NCBI GenBank assembly: GCA_949130495.1
Contig: OX422211.1
Span: 442,936,219 to 443,000,218 of the forward strand
DNA: 64,000 nucleotides
Direction of reading: 5' to 3'
DNA from: Sambucus nigra
Lineage: Eukaryota; Streptophyta; Magnoliopsida; Dipsacales; Adoxaceae
Made by a program: the position numbers and the translations under genes. The notes under the pieces were generated by a model. That model saw nothing but the letters and a program-made list of their open reading frames with translations, ran no database searches and was not told where the DNA came from. The first letter of the stretch is position 1, and each line of letters starts with the position of its first letter. Positions 57,536 through 64,000 of the stretch are shown here, in pieces.

Positions 57536-57925
57536 GCTAAGGACTAAACTTCTCTCAACTCTCAACATTGTACTACGTTTTGTGTGTGGGACGTCTCGTA
57601 AAGCGAAATCCAAACAAGGAACCCCTCCGATACACTACTCTTTGACAATGTTGATCGTCGAGATTCATTACGCCCTCGGTGCACTATGCATGTAATATCA
57701 GATACTTATTTAAAGTACTACTCTTCTTTTATTATATTCTCACAAATCATTGCTTCACCATAACATATAAATCTGAGTGCTAAGGACTAAACTTCTTCCC
57801 ACTCCCAATATTGTAATGCGTTTCTTGCGTGGGACGTCTCGCAAAGCGAAATCCAAACAAGGAACCCCCCGATACACTACTCCTTGATAATGTTGGTCGT
57901 TGAGATCCATTACGTCCTCGGTACC
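57536..57925. repeat. Tandem pair, period about 242 bp
   Basis: GCTAAGGACTAAACTTCT starts at 57536 and 57778. Each copy has GGGACGTCTCG, AAGCGAAATCCAAACAAGGA and CGATACACTACT. Confidence 0.9.
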
Positions 57926-59084
57926 CAACACATAAATTCTACTAAAAAATAGGAACAATAATCTCTAGTTACAAAAATAAGACATTGCGCCGAACCTTTA
58001 GGGTCTATATAACATTTATCTAGTTATAAAGCCCAGTCATTCAACCCCAACAAGTAAGTACATATAACACACTTAGCGTACAAGTAAATATCCAAAACCT
58101 AATCACTTATGGATATAAAATACTTCACAATGCTATCATCTTCCAGGAATTACTTGCTTTATCCCGGGTTACCATATATCGGATCATTATCACACCACCA
58201 TGGTAATAAAAACAAATCACAACTTATAGGAAGCGGTCATAGTTCCGAAACTGAAAGTGAGAACGAATCATACCCAAGACTTCTCACCCAGAATAAAATC
58301 ACACAATAAATAATGGACGACTATTACCTGGGGACTCTACACACCCTACTCCTCAAGCTAGGGGCCTCACCCACATCAGGCAACTTCCCATGATAGCACT
58401 GGAGGGTATGCCCACACAATAAGTATATATATATATGCAATCATATCATATATGCAAACCATCACACAAGGTATTTACATCACGCCATATAAGTATACAT
58501 ACTCTTATAAGTCCATATGTATGAAAGAAGTAAATTCATTTATAAGTATATAACTCCCATTATACTAACCGTTGCTAACTCGCCTACCTTCCCATTATTT
58601 TTTCACAAAACGATCCCTCACTCTAAACCTACTCATCCATCACACATATTAGTATGAATAGCCTCCCAATTCAATCAACATTTAGGATAATATCTATATC
58701 CAAATTCACATCGATCAACAATAATTATCCCCAATCCATATTATGGTTCAATTGATCTTACAAACCATTAACGTTACCACATTTGTGATTTAATCCAAAT
58801 GTCCAACGTCGCTAAGCGCATCCTTCCTCTATTTTATAGATCCATAATTATCTCCAAATCGAAATCTTGATGATAGTGGGATTCCCCACTAGTCGATACG
58901 ATAAATTAAGTTCTTACTCTCTCGAAATAACTCAATACGATTCCAATATTTCATCTTAGGTGAAACTCCCTAAAAATATCCAAAATGTACTTCTCATAAC
59001 ATATATGAAGGTTCCAAATCAATAAACCCAAACGAAACAGAGCGAAACTCACTCTAGAAAAACATCACAAAAATAGCCTTATTT

Positions 59085-59292
59085 CCGAATCGATTCGGCC
59101 TAATCCGAATCGATTCGGCCCAGCAAATCGATTTGCCCCTAATGAGAATCGATTCAGTCTGAAGGACCTGGAAGTCTGTCTTAGGCTGAATTGATTCGGG
59201 TCTGGGTCCGAATCGATTCGGTCACTCAGATCTGCAAACCGGCAACATTCTGAATCAATTCGGAAAGGGGGGCGAATCGATTCGGCCTGTTG
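59085..59292. repeat. Cluster of CGAATCGATTCG palindromes
   Basis: CCGAATCGATTCGG twice within 30 bp from 59085, further exact or one-off copies up to about 59292, about eight in all. Two more are at 55664-55700 in the outer LTR. Confidence 0.9.
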
Positions 59293-59488
59293 AGAGGCTA
59301 CGAAAATGGCTATTTCTCAAAAGCCCAAAAATTTCCAAAAATCATTTTTATCATCTTCTCTCCATTCTTTATCAACCCCAACATATTTCTAACATCAAAA
59401 CTCAATATTTTCTTACCCAATAAGTTTATAAAGTCCTAAATCCATATATCCACACCTCAAATACAAGATTTGCCCAAAATCTAGGTTT

Positions 59489-60269
59489 TGTAAGGACATA
59501 TTTTTATAGGTCTGTTCTCAATTTGTTATGTCATATACCGCTACACCGTCGAAGAGCATTCAAGATAAATCTACATCAAGACGGATCTGAATTAATCATG
59601 TTCTTCATAAAAAAGACTCCACGAAGTTTAATTTGGTAAGGTTGTGTTTCTAATACCCTAACTTTACACTTAGAGCTTTTCGGATATTTTTACAAAATAT
59701 TTTCTGAGTGTTGGAGCGGACTTTTTCGTCAAATTCTGAGAATGAGTATTTTTTCTAAGTCTTGGAGCGGACATTAAAATAATATTTTTTGATGAAGCAG
59801 TCGTTCAAACGACTATGCACTGTCGTTCGAGAGACATGTGCATGTCGCGCGATGTCGTTCAAATGACATCTGTAAGTCATTCGCGAGAGACACTTATCTC
59901 ATTCGAACGAGCATGATTTTTTATGCGGCGTGAACCATTGCTCTTTTGTTTCTAACCATTGCTTTGGAAGTTTGTCGAAGACACCGTGCGTTACTCTTAT
60001 GGGCGAAAGCAAGATTGTATGTAAGTCAATGGTCTTGTAAACTTTTCAGAGTTTTAGAAATAAAAAGGTTTTGCCCTTCCGGGATTTTTCCTTAAACTTG
60101 TGTCGCATGCTTTATTTATTTATGGATTGACACACGCACACACGTAGTTGAATGGTTTGGGGCTGATTTAAGTTTGCTTAAAAAAAGGAATATAATTAAA
60201 TAAGGTTTAATTGGAAATTTGTGAATAATTTGAAATCGATATCACACACCGCGTTTATTCAATTTTTCA
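59489..60269 (+). repeat. Innermost solo LTR of the S-type family
   Basis: TGTAAGGACATATTT ... CAATTTTTCA, flanked by GGTTT on both sides (59484-59488 and 60270-60274). It shares the TGTAAGGACA start and the TTCGAACGA palindrome cluster (59800-59930) with the S copies. It has no internal region, so it is a recombined solo LTR. Confidence 0.75.
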
Positions 60270-61159
60270 GGTTTTAACACTTTTAACCAAAAATCCATAA
60301 TTTAAATCCACAAATCATGAAATAAATGAAACACATGAATTATTTAGCAAGTTTAATCACTTGCCTCAAAGTTGTAGAGTCTGAATCTTCCTCGAAATCA
60401 CGTATTGGCCGAAATCCCCAAGCTTTTCTTTTTTCTCTTCTTCCTTTCCTCTTTTCTCTCTCTCTCTAGGGTTTTCTCTGAATCTCTCAAATGAGATTTT
60501 TATCTCCCGTAGGCTTTTTAAGCCTTAAGTCCAAGGTACCCAACTTTAAATTATAATACACACTTTAAATGACTCGGTTACTCCAATTCGAGTCAAACGA
60601 ACTTTAAAATATTCCGAAACCCAAATAGGACCCAAGTACAGTCATTTCAACTATCTCAACCAATCTGAAATCAACCACACACTAAGATTCGTCATTTGAA
60701 ATACTTTCTAACATCCTCAGATTTTGACCTCAATTGCCAATTTAAGATTTCTCCAATTTAAACAAATATTTATTTCTCCCAAATTAATTAAATTATTAGT
60801 CCAAAAATCACGGGGTATTATAGTATGGTCTTAGTAGGTTGAATTTGTTGTTGTTAACAAGTTCTAGGTATGGGACTAATATGTGTATGCTTGTACGGTT
60901 GGACATTTCCTGGGTACGGCTAGGTAGTATTCCTTTAAATCATTCCATTAGCCTAGGTGCGAGACTAGGAGGCAAGTTTTGGTAGGTATTCTTCATAGGT
61001 GATGGAATAAATAATACTTACAGTTGGTGATCTCTTGGTATGATTTTAGGTTGTGATACCTGAATTATGGATGGGGATAATTGTAAAAGAAGAGAATAAG
61101 AGAGTTATGAATTAATAATTGATGCCTAAGATAATAAACGAGTATTAAAATGAATTTTC

Positions 61160-61430
61160 ATCACAAGTATGTGTAGATCTAACGATAATTGGGCTGGTTA
61201 GATATAGTGACGTGGGTGTGTGTTGGCATCACAAGTATGTGTAGGATAAACGATAGTTGGGCTGACTGGCTATTCTGACGTGTCATGCGTGGAACCTCAC
61301 GAATATGTGCAGAGCTAATGAAATTGGGCTGATTAGCTATATTGAGGGAAATGGGTGTGATGTGTTGAAACTTAAGCACGCCAGGAGTATTTGTAGGACC
61401 AATAAAAGGATTAACTATCTATATTTATGT
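61160..61430. repeat. Short tandem repeat, 3-4 units of about 70-84 bp
   Basis: Units start near 61160, 61228, 61296 and 61380 with TCACAAGTATGTGTAG-like strings followed by GGGCTG-TTAGCTAT. Confidence 0.8.
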
Positions 61431-62006
61431 CGGACGAATGAGAATAATTGAATAATTAATTTGAGTAAGATATAAATCTAATTTTGATTCAATGTTAAAA
61501 TAAAATAATTGAAATGAATAATGGGGTGGCTTAGCTATGTGGGTAGTTAGTGTTATTTTACTTTACTCGCATGTTCTTATAATTTTAATTTAAATACTCT
61601 ATTGTAATATTTCTCATGTATGATGCTTATGTCTGAATTCAAAGATCCTAATTAGGAGGAGTAGCTAGAATTCATGCGGTGGGCTCTTACCCATTGCATT
61701 GACTAACATTTCAGTTATAGTTGTTGGAGTAGCTGCATAGGTTTGGATTTGGGATTTGTGGAGTGAAAATGAAGTTTATTTTACCACTTTAGTAGTTTAG
61801 ATTTATTTCATTCCGTCTTTTTATTTAGAAGACAATTATTTATGGATTTGGCGGGCCATTTGGTTCAACGATTATTTACGATTTTCAGTTAGAGGCTTGT
61901 AGTTGGATTATCCATATTGAATATTAATTTATCTTTTGTGGACTGGCCATCTCCAATGGTAATGGGGATTGGCCATCTCCAATGTCAAAATGCGCGGTGT
62001 GTCACA

Positions 62007-64000
<1,994 letters not shown>

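Larger units (their letters stand above)
56615..60822 (-). repeat. Inner solo LTR, opposite orientation, same type
   Basis: On the minus strand it begins TATAATACCCCGTGATTTTT and ends GCGGGGTGTTACA. It is flanked by a perfect GTATG duplication (56610-56614 and 60823-60827). About 3.4 kb without its own insert. It includes a tandem pair (57536 and 57778) and a palindrome cluster at 59085-59292. AAACCCTAGAGAGAG near 60465 (minus strand) looks like a transcript start region. No coding sequence. Confidence 0.75.
55458..62006 (+). repeat. Outer solo LTR, TGTAACACCCCG type, interrupted
   Basis: Starts TGTAACACCCCGTGATTTTAG and ends GCGCGGTGTGTCACA, the typical ends of long LTRs of Tekay/Del-like chromoviruses. 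Without the inner insert it is about 2.3 kb. No internal region adjoins either end. The flanks GGTGA and TATGA do not match well, so a target duplication is not shown. Contains a 61.1-61.4 kb tandem repeat and two CGAATCGATT(C/T)G motifs. Confidence 0.6.

Overview
The window is a gene-poor, repeat-dense stretch of a flowering-plant nuclear genome. Almost everything that can be identified is a transposable element. The evidence is plant-specific: Ty3/gypsy elements of the Tat type with two RNase H domains and antisense extra ORFs, SIRE/Maximus-like copia gag remnants primed by initiator-Met tRNA, LINEs with zf-RVT or RNase H tails, and long TGTAACACCCCG-type LTRs. No host gene, rRNA or tRNA gene could be supported. 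The species cannot be told from the sequence.

Layout. (1) 1-11855: a decayed Tat element on the minus strand (element 1). It has a 2.3-kb 5' LTR with U3 tandem repeats, gag, protease, a G-patch-like linker, RT, two RNase H domains and integrase. At the window edge, in the opposite orientation, is a remnant of a plant-mobile-domain-like ORF. (2) 11856-18390: a second, different Tat element on the minus strand (element 2), heavily mutated and apparently cut at its 3' end by element 1. (3) 18391-40180: a mosaic of gag-only, SIRE-like non-autonomous elements (copies S1-S6) in both orientations, with two LINE fragments. Their LTRs carry clusters of short palindromes next to the TATA box. (4) 40181-43756: unassigned AT-rich DNA. 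(5) 43762-55207: element 3, a complete young Tat element with 604-bp LTRs and a perfect TTGAT target-site duplication. It has an intact gag-protease ORF, a pol ORF with several stops, a 120-bp hairpin repeat array, and two antisense genes, one with two introns. (6) 55458-62006: three LTRs nested inside one another. (7) 62007-64000: unassigned DNA with a long (AT)n(GT)n microsatellite.

How the parts work together. Element 3 is the most informative unit. The sense promoter in its 5' LTR would drive gag-protease and, past an in-frame stop, RT, RNase H and integrase. From near the 3' LTR an antisense transcription unit with its own TATA-like box, introns and AATAAA runs back toward integrase. The two units converge on about 1 kb of hairpin repeats. 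The repeat sequence also occurs inside the pol coding region. The protease-RT stop is present at the same codon in element 2, as a different stop codon.

Limits: element and LTR boundaries were read by eye from internal repeats. Family names rest on recognised motifs and order of domains, not on a search.
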